Translations under genes and position numbers: made by a program
Shown here: piece by piece, positions 25,272 to 35,254 of the stretch
Position numbering within the stretch: the stretch's first letter is position 1
Layout of the letters: every line of letters starts with the position of its first letter
The notes under the pieces: generated by a model
Told to the model about the DNA's origin: nothing
The model's input: the letters and a program-made list of their open reading frames with translations, nothing else
Databases searched by the model: none
Origin: an uncultured Mucilaginibacter sp.
Lineage (GTDB): Bacteria > Bacteroidota > Bacteroidia > Sphingobacteriales > Sphingobacteriaceae
Assembly: GCA_903863845.1 (NCBI GenBank)
Contig: CAIPDP010000047.1
Span: 1-39,136 of the forward strand
DNA: 39,136 bases
Direction: 5' to 3'

Positions 25272-26597
25272 ATGACAACCGCGAGCATGACCAATAAGCC
25301 AAGGCTGAGTTTTTGGCAGATATGGAATATGAGTTTTGGCTTTCTGGGGATCCAGTTTGGCTGGGCGCTGCAGATGGCTAACATGAGTGCCATTTACGAA
25401 TACCTTGGGGCTAAAGCCGACAAAATACCATTACTGTTTCTTGCAGCACCGTTGACTGGTCTTATCGTTCAGCCGATTATTGGGTATTTAAGTGATCATA
25501 CCTGGAGCAAAAGGCTGGGAAGGCGCAGGCCCTATTTTTTAATTGGCGCTATTTTGAGTACGATCTGCCTGTTTTTTATGCCACAATCATCCACGCTTTG
25601 GATGGCAGCAGGTATTTTATGGATACTTGACACTTCGATCAATATCAGTATGGAACCATTCAGGGCATTTATTACTGATAAACTACCAGATGAGCAGCGT
25701 ACCCATGGGTTTTCAATGCAAACAGTATTTATTGGCTTAGGATCTATTGTAGCATCCGCATTACCCTGGATGATGTCGAATTGGTTCAACGTGCGTACAA
25801 GACTGATCGTCGGTGAGCATATTCCACCTTCGGTGCGATATTCTTTTTATATTGGAGCAGTTGCGTTTATTACTGCGGTATTATACACCATTTTTACTAG
25901 TACTGAATATCCTCCGGCAGATATTAATGAGCGTCAAAAATTAAAGGAATCAAAAAAAGGCTTTGGCGCTGGAGTGGGAGAGATATTTCATTCCATCGCA
26001 ACAATGCCAAAGAAAATGCAGAAACTGGCGCTCGTTCAGTTTTTTACCTGGCCTGGCTTATTCATGATGTGGTTTTACTATACTCCGGCAGTCGCCAGAA
26101 ACATTTTTGGAGCAGTAAGTGAAAAGGACGCGTTGTATACAAAAGGAGTGGAATTCGCCGGACTTACCTTAAGTTTTTACAATGTAATTACGTTCATTTT
26201 TGCTTTCTTTTTGCCGCTTATAGCAGTAAAGATCGGCCGTAAATATACCCACATGATCTGTTTGCTTTGTGGAGCAGCCGGCTTAATATCAGTTGGGTTT
26301 ATACATAACCAATATTTTCTGTATGGATCTATGACCGGTGTGGGCATAGCCTGGGCTAGTATATTATCTATGCCATACGCCATGTTGGGGGGATGTTTGC
26401 CCGAAAATAAAGTGGGTATTTACATGGGCATTTTTAATTTTTTTATTGTACTACCCGAAATCATAGCTTCGCTGTTTTTTGGCAAGATCATGACTTTGTT
26501 CTTGCACAACGACAGGCTTTTAGCAGTAGAGATTGGAGGGTGTCTGATGATACTTGCGGCGCTATTAGTTTTGCGGGTTGATGAACAGGAAGAATAA
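25272..26597 (+). CDS. MFS sugar transporter, SLC45-like (maltose/maltodextrin importer)
   Basis: 441 residues with about 12 membrane segments. The N-terminal FLGIQFGWALQMANMSAIYEYLGA block and LSDHTWSKRLGRRRPYFLIGA (the loop 2-3 motif) are typical of SLC45/GPH-like sucrose and maltose carriers. The neighbours (GH13, GH65, GH31) suggest maltose or short maltodextrin as substrate, carried with protons across the inner membrane. Proton coupling is inferred from the family. It lies 28 nt after the GH13 gene. Confidence 0.9.
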   Translation: MTTASMTNKPRLSFWQIWNMSFGFLGIQFGWALQMANMSAIYEYLGAKADKIPLLFLAAPLTGLIVQPIIGYLSDHTWSKRLGRRRPYFLIGAILSTICLFFMPQSSTLWMAAGILWILDTSINISMEPFRAFITDKLPDEQRTHGFSMQTVFIGLGSIVASALPWMMSNWFNVRTRLIVGEHIPPSVRYSFYIGAVAFITAVLYTIFTSTEYPPADINERQKLKESKKGFGAGVGEIFHSIATMPKKMQKLALVQFFTWPGLFMMWFYYTPAVARNIFGAVSEKDALYTKGVEFAGLTLSFYNVITFIFAFFLPLIAVKIGRKYTHMICLLCGAAGLISVGFIHNQYFLYGSMTGVGIAWASILSMPYAMLGGCLPENKVGIYMGIFNFFIVLPEIIASLFFGKIMTLFLHNDRLLAVEIGGCLMILAALLVLRVDEQEE

Positions 26598-26702
26598 ATT
26601 TTCTCATCATCGTTCACTAATTTAAAATAGATACTCTATTTATAAACCTCATTCATTATATTGCGTAAAAAGAAATTATAGCAGAGACGAATACTTTTTT
26701 GA

Positions 26703-29162
26703 ATGGAAGATCAAAACATATCAAATACCGAAATAACGCCGGATAATCTGGCAGAACTTGAAGAAGACGGGATACACCACGTCAATAACCCGGTAACGGG
26801 ATTGAAACCAATAGTTAAAAAATATCTTAACCGGCCTTTCACCGCAGAGCAGAAAAATAACAAATTCTATTTTTCGGACGGAGATGCAAAAGTTGAGATC
26901 ACTGTTGTAACCGATGAGATCATACGCGTAAGGCTGGCACCACATGGTGTTTTCCTTGACGAGTTTTCTTATGCCGTACCAAAATTAGAGAAAAAGGTTT
27001 CGGTTTTCGGTTTGACAGAATTGGAGGATGAATACCTGGTTTACACCAATATCGTCAACTGTCATATTAAAAAAGATAACTTTTTTATCTCATTTTCAGA
27101 CAACCAAAACTACGTAACCAGCACTGATGCAGTACCTATGCACTGGGAAGAGAACGTAAAATTTGGCGGCTATTATGTTTATTGCACCAAGCAATGCGGC
27201 AAGGGAGAGAGTTTCTTTGGAATGGGTGATAAACCGACCGAACTCAACCTGCGCGGCAAACGACTAAAAAACTGGAATACAGATGCTTACTCTTTTGCCT
27301 GGAACCAGGATCCTTTATATCGTAGCATCCCTTTTTATTTAAGCTTGCAGGATGGTATAGCACACGGTATTTTCTTCGATAACACTTTTAAATCGGAGTT
27401 TGACTTTGGTGCCGAAGATCCAACCAAAACCAGTTTCTGGGCTGAAGGCGGCGAATTGCAATATTATTACATCCATGGTCCGCATATGATGGACGTGGTA
27501 AAACGTTACAGCCTGATCACCGGGACACACCCTATGCCACCTATGTGGGCTTTGGGTTACCACCAGTGCCGCTGGAGTTATTACCCCGAATCAAAGGTTC
27601 GGATGGTAACGAAAAATTTTCGTGAGAAGAAAATCCCTTGTGACGGTATCTACCTCGATATCGACTATATGGATGGCTACCGTTGTTTTACCTGGAACCG
27701 CAAATATTTCCCCGACCCGAAGAAGATGATCAAGGAATTATCCGATCAGGGTTTCAAAACAGTGGTTATCATCGATCCGGGTATTCGGGTGGATGATAAT
27801 TATTCGGTGTTCAGAGAAGGTAAAGAAAAACGCTATTTCTGCCGCCGTTGCGACGACTATTTTATGGAGGGTCACGTTTGGCCGGGCCGCTGCCAGTTCC
27901 CTGATTTTACCAATCCCGAAGTTCGCGAATGGTGGGGCAACCTTTTTGATGAATTGGTACAACTGGGTGTTGCCGGCGTGTGGAATGATATGAACGAGCC
28001 AGCAGTGTTTGGCACCAGTACGTTCCCCGATGATGTCCGTCACCAATTTGACGGGCAACGTGGATCGCACCGTAAGGCACATAACGTTTACGGTATGCAG
28101 ATGGTACGGGCAACTTATGAAGGTCTGCGTAAGATCATGAAGAACAAACGTCCTTTTACGATCACGCGTGCCGGTTATTCAGGCGTTCAGCGGTATTCAT
28201 CAGTTTGGACCGGTGATAATGTGGCTTCCTGGGAACATTTGTTATTAGGTAATATCATGTGCCAGCGCCTTTCTGTATCTGGTATCTCATTTTGCGGTAC
28301 CGATATTGGCGGATTTAGCGGCGAACCTGATGGAGAACTGTTTACGCGCTGGATACAAATGGGAACTTTTTCGCCTTTCATGCGGGCACACTCTGCGGGT
28401 GATACTAAAGAACGGGAGCCCTGGAGTTTTGGCGAACCTTATACTTCGATCAACCGTAAATTTATTGAACTGCGTTATCGCCTGATGCCTTATTTCTATT
28501 CGGCTTTCTGGGAGCACCACCGTTATGGTTTCCCGATCATCAGGCCGATCGTGATGCATGAGCAGGAGCAATTAAGCAACCATTTCCGCCAGGACGAATT
28601 CACCTACGGCGACAAAATATTAGTTTGTCCGGTTTTTGAACCCGGACAAAAAAGCCGCAAGGTTTATCTGCCAAAAGGCAAATGGTATAATTTTTGGACT
28701 CATGAAGTTTTGGAGGGAGGCGCGGAGGTAACCGTTGCGACACCACTTGAAAACATACCGCTATTTGTAAAAGCAGGATCGGTGATACCCGAATATCCGG
28801 TGATGCAATATGTTGGTGAAAAAGAGATCGATGAAGTAAAAATGAATGTTTACTATAGCGACATAGAAGTTAACTCATTTATTTTTGAGGATTACGGCGA
28901 AACTTTTGCTTACGAACAAGACATCTACCTGGAAAAGAAATTTGTTGTTAAGGGAAAAGATAATAAACTTACCATGCAGCAAAGCATGGAAGGTTTGTAT
29001 ACGCCAAGATATGAGAACTATCATTTGAATATCGTCGGTTTACCTTTTAAACCAACGCGTATTATAGCCGATAACCACGAAATAAAAGATTTTGAAATTG
29101 CTCCTGATAAAACGGTTCATTTAAAATTGAGGAAAAACTTTATGCAGTTGGTAATAAGTTAA
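26703..29162 (+). CDS. GH31 alpha-glucosidase
   Basis: 819 residues. The N-terminal beta-sandwich (about 50-270) is followed by the TIM barrel with nucleophile Asp429 in GVWNDMNEP and acid/base Asp505 in VWTGDNVASW, then the distal beta-domains (about 660-819). Both catalytic residues fit GH31. There is no signal peptide (start MEDQNISNTE), so it should hydrolyse maltose and maltodextrins in the cytosol. It is 105 nt after the MFS gene. Other GH31 specificities (isomaltose, alpha-xyloside) cannot be excluded from sequence, but context favours alpha-1,4-glucosides. Confidence 0.93.
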   Translation: MEDQNISNTEITPDNLAELEEDGIHHVNNPVTGLKPIVKKYLNRPFTAEQKNNKFYFSDGDAKVEITVVTDEIIRVRLAPHGVFLDEFSYAVPKLEKKVSVFGLTELEDEYLVYTNIVNCHIKKDNFFISFSDNQNYVTSTDAVPMHWEENVKFGGYYVYCTKQCGKGESFFGMGDKPTELNLRGKRLKNWNTDAYSFAWNQDPLYRSIPFYLSLQDGIAHGIFFDNTFKSEFDFGAEDPTKTSFWAEGGELQYYYIHGPHMMDVVKRYSLITGTHPMPPMWALGYHQCRWSYYPESKVRMVTKNFREKKIPCDGIYLDIDYMDGYRCFTWNRKYFPDPKKMIKELSDQGFKTVVIIDPGIRVDDNYSVFREGKEKRYFCRRCDDYFMEGHVWPGRCQFPDFTNPEVREWWGNLFDELVQLGVAGVWNDMNEPAVFGTSTFPDDVRHQFDGQRGSHRKAHNVYGMQMVRATYEGLRKIMKNKRPFTITRAGYSGVQRYSSVWTGDNVASWEHLLLGNIMCQRLSVSGISFCGTDIGGFSGEPDGELFTRWIQMGTFSPFMRAHSAGDTKEREPWSFGEPYTSINRKFIELRYRLMPYFYSAFWEHHRYGFPIIRPIVMHEQEQLSNHFRQDEFTYGDKILVCPVFEPGQKSRKVYLPKGKWYNFWTHEVLEGGAEVTVATPLENIPLFVKAGSVIPEYPVMQYVGEKEIDEVKMNVYYSDIEVNSFIFEDYGETFAYEQDIYLEKKFVVKGKDNKLTMQQSMEGLYTPRYENYHLNIVGLPFKPTRIIADNHEIKDFEIAPDKTVHLKLRKNFMQLVIS

Positions 29163-29216
29163 ATCTTAGGGTTATATTCACTTGCATTACGGATAATTAA
29201 ATCATAGATTTATCAA

Positions 29217-29517
29217 CGTATCAATTTAACCGACCAATATTATTTTCTTCGACCAATGAATAAACACGGCCTTGATCGGGTTTTCGTTGCGTATCCTGAA
29301 CACGGGGCGGTTACGAATTGCAATTTTGTGGCTTACAGCAGCCATGCCTTTCGTAGCATCCTTAATAAAAATCACAACAACACATCTTTTAATGATAAAA
29401 GGTCTGGAAGTCAATTTCGGTTGTTGGATCAGATCACGTTTCATTTGCAGAGGAATAGATATATAAATTAATGACCCGGAATTTTCGGTCATCAGACGGT
29501 TGAATTGTATTGATACG
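29217..29517. repeat. Intergenic block bounded by imperfect inverted repeats
   Basis: The 398-nt gap between the GH31 gene and glgB holds no confident gene. Its core is bounded by CGTATCAAT...TTAACCGAC (29217-29234) and the complement CGTATCAAT, a 5-nt insertion, then TCAACCGTC (29495-29517 read in reverse). The first nine positions of the arms are identical and the last nine differ at two. Inside, one minus-strand frame (29226-29492) and two plus-strand frames are open over about 200 nt, but none resembles a known protein. It may be a small non-autonomous element, a structured RNA, or relic sequence. Confidence 0.4.
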
Positions 29518-29560
29518 ATACTATTGATATTCGATAATAAAAAAACACTGGCATACAGCT

Positions 29561-31645
29561 ATGGCTAAGAAAAATACTGAAACCGGAAAGCAGGCAAATC
29601 CTGAAAAATCCGCTTCGAAAACTAAGTCGGAAAAAACAACTGCAACTTCAAAAAAAGCTGCCGATCAACCGAAAACAGTTTCTGCAAAAAAAAAGAGCAC
29701 TAAAACTTCAAACGATATGCCCGAGACAACCGTGATCAACAACGTAGTGCCATACAGTCGTTTTACTGATTTTGACATTAGCTTATTCAAATCCGGAAAG
29801 CATTATCGCTTATACGAAAAGTTTGGCTCGCATGTAGTAGATTTTAATGGTGTTATCGGAACCTATTTTTCTGTATGGGCACCTAATGCACAATATGTTT
29901 CGGTCATAGCTAATTTTAATGGCTGGAATCGCGGGTCGCATCCATTGAATTCGCGTTGGGATTCCTCAGGTATCTGGGAGGGCTTTATTCCGAATATTGG
30001 TGATGGTGAGACTTATAAATACTTTATCCGGTCGTCATCGGGCGAAGAATTAGAAAAAAGCGATCCATTTGCCCTTCGATGGGAAGAGCCGCCACGTACG
30101 GCTTCTATCGTAGGCGATACTTTCTACGAATGGAAGGATACGACATGGATGAAGGACCGTTATCAGCATAATTCATTAGACAAACCCTATTCAGTATATG
30201 AAGTTCACCTTGGCTCGTGGATGCGGAGCCCGGAAAGTCCTGATGAATTCCTGAATTATGTGCAACTGGCCGAAAAACTGGTGCCTTATGTAAAGGAGAT
30301 GGGTTTTACGCATGTTGAGTTCATGCCTATCGCCGAACACCCTTACTACCCAAGCTGGGGTTACCAGGTAAGCGGTTATTATGCGGCTTCGAGCCGTTAT
30401 GGTACGCCAAAGGAATTGATGCGGCTGATCGAAAAATTTCACGAAGAAGGTATAGGCGTAATTCTTGATTGGGTTCCTTCACATTTCCCGGGCGATGTAC
30501 ATGCCCTCTATCGTTTTGACGGAACACATCTTTACGAACATGCCGATACCCGTAAAGGCTTTCATCCAGATTGGAAGTCATATATATTCAACTATGGCCG
30601 CAACGAAGTTAGAGCCTTTTTGATCAGTAATGCTCTTTTTTGGCTCGATAGGTATCATGTGGATGGTTTAAGGGTAGATGCGGTAGCTTCTATGCTTTAC
30701 CTCGACTATTCGCGTAAGCATGGTGAGTGGGAACCAAATATTTACGGTGGCAACGAAAACCTCGAAGCGATCTCGTTCCTGAAGGAATTTAACGAAGCAT
30801 GCTACGCCAATTTTCCTGATACGCAGACCATCGCTGAGGAATCAACTTCATTTACAGGCGTAAGCCGACCGGTTTATACCGGCGGGCTTGGCTTTGGCAT
30901 GAAGTGGATGATGGGATGGATGCACGATACCATCAAATATTTCTCAACCGATCCGCTGTATCGCAGGTACCACCACAACCAGATCACCTTTAGCCTGATC
31001 TATGCCTTTACAGAGAACTTTATGCTGCCGTTCTCTCATGACGAAGTGGTATATGGCAAAGGTTCGATGCTTACTAAAATGCCCGGCGATGAATGGCAGA
31101 AATTTGCTAACCTGCGCCTTGTTTATGGCTATATGTTTACCCATCCCGGTGCTAAGCTTTTGTTTATGGGCGCCGAATTTGGACAGGGTACCGAATGGGA
31201 TTACAGTAAATCATTGGATTGGTATGTGCTTGAGTATCCTAACCACCAGGGTATAAAAGAAGTAGTTAAGGGGCTTAATAAACTATATAAAACTGAACCG
31301 GCACTGTATGAAAAAGCCTTTGAAGCCGAAGGTTTCGAATGGATCGACGGTGGAAATACAGCTGATTCTGTTTTGATCTACAGTCGTAAGGGTAAAGAAC
31401 CTAAAAACGACCTTGTAGTTATCCTTAATATGACACCAGCCCCGCATCAGAATTTTAGGGTGGGCGTTCCGCATGAAGGTAGTTGGAAAGAAATATTTAA
31501 TACCGACGATAAAATATACTGGGGCAGTGGTATGAATAATTCCATGGCAATAAAAACTGATAAAAATTCATGGCATGGGCGTAAACATTCGGTATTGGTT
31601 ACTTTACCTCCTTTGTCAGTTATTGTGTTGAAACAGGATAAATAA
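29561..31645 (+). CDS. glgB: 1,4-alpha-glucan branching enzyme with Lys-rich N-terminal tail
   Basis: 694 residues. The N-terminal CBM48-type domain (about 85-190) is followed by the GH13 barrel with region I DWVPSH at 303-308, region II RVD with nucleophile Asp373, region III AEEST at 425-429, and region IV SHDEVVYGKGSM with His493-Asp494. This pattern (GKGSM) is typical of branching enzymes. It makes alpha-1,6 branches in glycogen. Residues 1-52 form an unusual Lys/Ser/Thr-rich, likely disordered tail; an internal ATG at 29717 (Met53) could give a version without it. It follows the maltodextrin genes; glgA and glgC are not in the window. Confidence 0.93.
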   Translation: MAKKNTETGKQANPEKSASKTKSEKTTATSKKAADQPKTVSAKKKSTKTSNDMPETTVINNVVPYSRFTDFDISLFKSGKHYRLYEKFGSHVVDFNGVIGTYFSVWAPNAQYVSVIANFNGWNRGSHPLNSRWDSSGIWEGFIPNIGDGETYKYFIRSSSGEELEKSDPFALRWEEPPRTASIVGDTFYEWKDTTWMKDRYQHNSLDKPYSVYEVHLGSWMRSPESPDEFLNYVQLAEKLVPYVKEMGFTHVEFMPIAEHPYYPSWGYQVSGYYAASSRYGTPKELMRLIEKFHEEGIGVILDWVPSHFPGDVHALYRFDGTHLYEHADTRKGFHPDWKSYIFNYGRNEVRAFLISNALFWLDRYHVDGLRVDAVASMLYLDYSRKHGEWEPNIYGGNENLEAISFLKEFNEACYANFPDTQTIAEESTSFTGVSRPVYTGGLGFGMKWMMGWMHDTIKYFSTDPLYRRYHHNQITFSLIYAFTENFMLPFSHDEVVYGKGSMLTKMPGDEWQKFANLRLVYGYMFTHPGAKLLFMGAEFGQGTEWDYSKSLDWYVLEYPNHQGIKEVVKGLNKLYKTEPALYEKAFEAEGFEWIDGGNTADSVLIYSRKGKEPKNDLVVILNMTPAPHQNFRVGVPHEGSWKEIFNTDDKIYWGSGMNNSMAIKTDKNSWHGRKHSVLVTLPPLSVIVLKQDK

Positions 31646-31691
31646 ATAAGAAGGCAAAAAATAAATTAGAACAACCAATTGCGCGTCAGCC

Positions 31692-31883
31692 ATGAGAAGC
31701 AGAGGATTTTATATTTACCTGGCGGTTACGATCATTGTACTGGCAATTTCTGTCTACGGAATATTCAAATATTACAAATCGTATGATGTTTTCGAAATTT
31801 CTGTAGGTGCCACGCCTGTCCTGCTGCTTTCATTCCTTACTTTTAAAGCATACCATAACGATACCGGCGAAGACCTGATCTAA
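31692..31883 (+). CDS. Small two-span membrane protein
   Basis: 63 residues. The first membrane segment is near 7-24 (YIYLAVTIIVLAISVYGIF) and the second near 38-52 (ATPVLLLSFLTFK), separated by a short charged loop (KYYKSYDVFE); the C-terminus HNDTGEDLI is acidic. I do not recognise a family. It lies 46 nt after glgB and 8 nt before the DUF1330-like gene, so it is probably co-transcribed with the latter. Confidence 0.65.
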   Translation: MRSRGFYIYLAVTIIVLAISVYGIFKYYKSYDVFEISVGATPVLLLSFLTFKAYHNDTGEDLI

Positions 31884-31891
31884 CTTTTATT

Positions 31892-32194
31892 ATGCTTTTT
31901 TTCACCCAGATCATATTTGTAAAAGCAGGTAAGGAGGACCAATTCAACGTTTTTGAATCCCATGTGCTTCCTCTGCTTTCAAAATACAACGGGACATTGG
32001 TTTACCGTGTACGCCCGGCAATAGAACAGGTAATTGCCAGCACATTTGGCAATCCTTATGAAATTCATTTAGTTACTTTTCCTTCAGATGAGGATTTCAA
32101 GGCCTATAGCGGCGACCAGGAACGGTTGCAATTCCTTCATTTAAAGGAAGCTTCCATTGAGAAAGTATTGCTGATAAAAGGCGCCTTGCTTTAA
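31892..32194 (+). CDS. DUF1330-like dimeric alpha-beta barrel protein
   Basis: 100 residues with the layout of DUF1330 or related ferredoxin-like barrels: strand FFTQIIFVKAGKE, helix EDQFNVFESHVLPLLSKY, strand GTLVYRVRPA, IHLVTFPSDEDFKAYSGD, and the final SIEKVLLIKGALL strand. Such small proteins are often dimers of unknown function; some relatives are monooxygenases, but no catalytic residue can be named. No signal peptide. It follows the small membrane protein by 8 nt. Confidence 0.68.
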   Translation: MLFFTQIIFVKAGKEDQFNVFESHVLPLLSKYNGTLVYRVRPAIEQVIASTFGNPYEIHLVTFPSDEDFKAYSGDQERLQFLHLKEASIEKVLLIKGALL

Positions 32195-32239
32195 TTCATC
32201 GAATATTTTTTAGCTTTAGGGGTAATCAATTGCCGCGAA

Positions 32240-33259
32240 ATGAAAAAGCTATTATTCCTGTTACAATTACCCATAATTTTTCTATTATCCTGCCAGCCAA
32301 AAGGTGGTAGCAATACGCCAGTAGCCGAATATTTTGCGCCTGTTGATTCTGGTGTACAGGTGGCTGGTATTAAAATGGTGTCTATTCAGACACCTGTTGG
32401 TAAATTCAGGGTGTGGACAAAACGTTTTGGAAATAACCCGCGCATCAAAGTATTGTTGTTACATGGTGGCCCGGCGATGACGCATGAGTATTTGGAGTGC
32501 TTTGAGAGCTTTTTTCCGAGGGAGGGCTTTGAAATGATTGAGTACGATCAGTTAGGCTCATTTTACAGTGATCAACCTCGCGATAGCAGTCTGTGGACAA
32601 CACCCCGTTTTGTAGAAGAAGTTGAACAGGTGCGCCAGGCATTGAAATTGGATAGCAGTAATTTTTACTTGCTTGGTAATTCATGGGGCGGGCTTTTGGC
32701 GATGGAATATGCGCTCAAATACCAAAAGAATTTGAAAGGATTAATTGTGTGTAACATGATGGCCAGCATTCCGGCTTATGCAAGATACAATGCTGTGCTG
32801 CGCAGCCAGATGCGTAAATCGCTGGTGGATAGTCTGCAAAATTATGAGGCTAAGGGAATGTATAAAGATCCAACCTACGAGTCGTTAGTGATCAAGGAAT
32901 ATTACAATAAACATTTATGTCGTTTGCCTGAATGGCCCGACCCGGTAAATCGTGCATTGAACCATGTCAATGAACAGATCTACGTAATGATGCAGGGGCC
33001 TAGCGAATTTAAAGTTGGGGGTCGATTGTTACAATGGGATATAACCAATCGCTTAAAAGAAATTACTGTGCCTGCGCTGATGGTTGGGGCCAAATATGAT
33101 ACGATGGACCCGAAATATATGGAATGGATGAGTAAGCAGGTGAAAAACGGCAAAAGCTTGTATTGCCCTAATGGCAGTCACCTGGCAATGTGGGACGATC
33201 AGCAGGTGTTTATGAAAGGGGTGATAGGATTTATTAAAGATGTTGATGCGGGAAAGTAA
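32240..33259 (+). CDS. Lipoprotein of the proline iminopeptidase family (S33 alpha/beta hydrolase)
   Basis: 339 residues. The signal KKLLFLLQLPIIFLLSC carries a lipobox (LLSC, Cys18), so the enzyme is lipid-anchored rather than cytosolic. The alpha/beta hydrolase core has LLLHGGPAM at 72-80 (oxyanion region HGGP, typical of proline iminopeptidases), Ser148 in GNSWGG, an acid at Asp287 or Asp290 (KYDTMD), and His314 in GSHLAMW. It should release N-terminal proline from peptides in the periplasm or at the outer membrane; the true substrate is not proved. It ends before a convergent gap with short repeats and the gapA terminator. Confidence 0.85.
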   Translation: MKKLLFLLQLPIIFLLSCQPKGGSNTPVAEYFAPVDSGVQVAGIKMVSIQTPVGKFRVWTKRFGNNPRIKVLLLHGGPAMTHEYLECFESFFPREGFEMIEYDQLGSFYSDQPRDSSLWTTPRFVEEVEQVRQALKLDSSNFYLLGNSWGGLLAMEYALKYQKNLKGLIVCNMMASIPAYARYNAVLRSQMRKSLVDSLQNYEAKGMYKDPTYESLVIKEYYNKHLCRLPEWPDPVNRALNHVNEQIYVMMQGPSEFKVGGRLLQWDITNRLKEITVPALMVGAKYDTMDPKYMEWMSKQVKNGKSLYCPNGSHLAMWDDQQVFMKGVIGFIKDVDAGK

Positions 33260-33269
33260 ATAACTGACT

Positions 33270-33325
33270 GATTCACATAGCCTGTGAGGATTCACGTTGC
33301 CAGTGGGGATTACGTTGCCTGTGGG
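33270..33325. repeat. Three tandem 18-19-nt repeats
   Basis: Units GATTCACATAGCCTGTGAG (33270-33288), GATTCACGTTGCCAGTGGG (33289-33307) and GATTACGTTGCCTGTGGG (33308-33325). The first has a small CACA/TGTG stem. They lie in the tail-to-tail gap between the iminopeptidase gene and gapA. Function unknown. Confidence 0.75.
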
Positions 33326-33355
33326 GACACAAGCAACGGGAGAAACGGACAAAAA

Positions 33356-33379
33356 AAAGCCCCGGCATGCCGGGGCTTT
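33356..33379 (-). terminator. Intrinsic terminator of gapA
   Basis: A perfect 24-bp palindrome with core GCCCCGGCATGCCGGGGC is followed by eight T on the minus strand, 22 nt after the gapA stop codon. On the plus strand it has only three T and may also serve the iminopeptidase transcript weakly. Confidence 0.92.
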
Positions 33380-33401
33380 CAATATTTAAGATTGATAATA
33401 A

Positions 33402-34403
<1,002 letters not shown>

Positions 34404-35252
34404 TTAATTTTTATTAGAATAATATGTTAAGAGATTGTTTATAGGTTCTTTTACAATATTTCCAATCGTAATGTTGGTCTCCGAGGCGGCTTCTAACAGG
34501 TAATCCTGGAAATCAGAGGCAATGCTGCCTGTGAAATGTACAGTCGCCCCCGGATGTTGCTTATGTAAAGGTAATAAATACGTGTGTATTAGTTTAGTAA
34601 AACCGGTGATTATTACGTTTTTCAGATAATTGTCCTCTTTGTTATCGACAAAAAAATCAGCATAGGAGCTCAGGAAAAACGCGGGTTGTTTTTGACGATA
34701 TACTTTTTCAAGCAGGCTCCTGCGGTCGGGATCGTAACGATGTTCAAATTTTTTCTTTACGTTGGCAGGTAAGGTTTCATTCATATAGGCTTTCAGTAAT
34801 TGTCGCCCCAGCCAATTTGCCGACCCTTCATCGGCCAAAATAAATCCGAGTCCGTAGTTATTGGGTTTTACTTTACGCCCATCGAACCAGGCAGCATTGG
34901 AGCCGCTTTCGCAAATACATATGATACCGGGCCTTGTTTTGCAACACGCGATTGCTGCTGCATCAATGTCGTGTTCAACAGTAGTTTTTCCGTATTTGAA
35001 GAAAACCGAAAAAGCATTATGAACAATATTTTTAAGATCGTTTGAAAATGAACCGGCACCATAAAAGTAAATACGCTTGATCACTTCCGCGTGGTGGATG
35101 AGGTTGATGTTTTTGCTTAGCAGTTGTATGATCTGTTTTTCGTCGTTAAAATAGGGATTTATACCTGCAGTTTTAAATGAGGCGATGGTTCTACCTCTAT
35201 CAGCCAGGCGCCAGTCGGCATAATTTGATCCGCTATAAACAACTGCGATCAT
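34404..35252 (-). CDS. BadF/NagK-type ASKHA protein with degenerate ATP site (putative pseudokinase)
   Basis: 282 residues, collinear with the paralogue at 37164-38024. The phosphate-1 motif is lost: where the paralogue has ADGGSTKTNW (residues 5-14), this protein has VYSGSNYADW, so the Mg/ATP Asp, Thr, Lys and Thr become Tyr, Asn, Tyr and Ala. The phosphate-2 motif GTGTNS is changed to ESGSNA, while Asp95 in EHD and DEGS (141-144) remain. It may bind a sugar without phosphorylating it. It lies between pfkA (2-nt gap) and gapA (6-nt gap). Databases would probably call it N-acetylglucosamine kinase; I regard activity as doubtful. Confidence 0.82.
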   Translation of the reverse strand: MIAVVYSGSNYADWRLADRGRTIASFKTAGINPYFNDEKQIIQLLSKNINLIHHAEVIKRIYFYGAGSFSNDLKNIVHNAFSVFFKYGKTTVEHDIDAAAIACCKTRPGIICICESGSNAAWFDGRKVKPNNYGLGFILADEGSANWLGRQLLKAYMNETLPANVKKKFEHRYDPDRRSLLEKVYRQKQPAFFLSSYADFFVDNKEDNYLKNVIITGFTKLIHTYLLPLHKQHPGATVHFTGSIASDFQDYLLEAASETNITIGNIVKEPINNLLTYYSNKN

Positions 35253-35254
35253 GA

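Noticed and set aside
29226-29492. Minus-strand open frame of 88 codons in the GH31-glgB gap, with two overlapping plus-strand frames
   Set aside because: No recognised family, no promoter or ribosome site, and three frames open at once; kept only as part of the inverted-repeat block.
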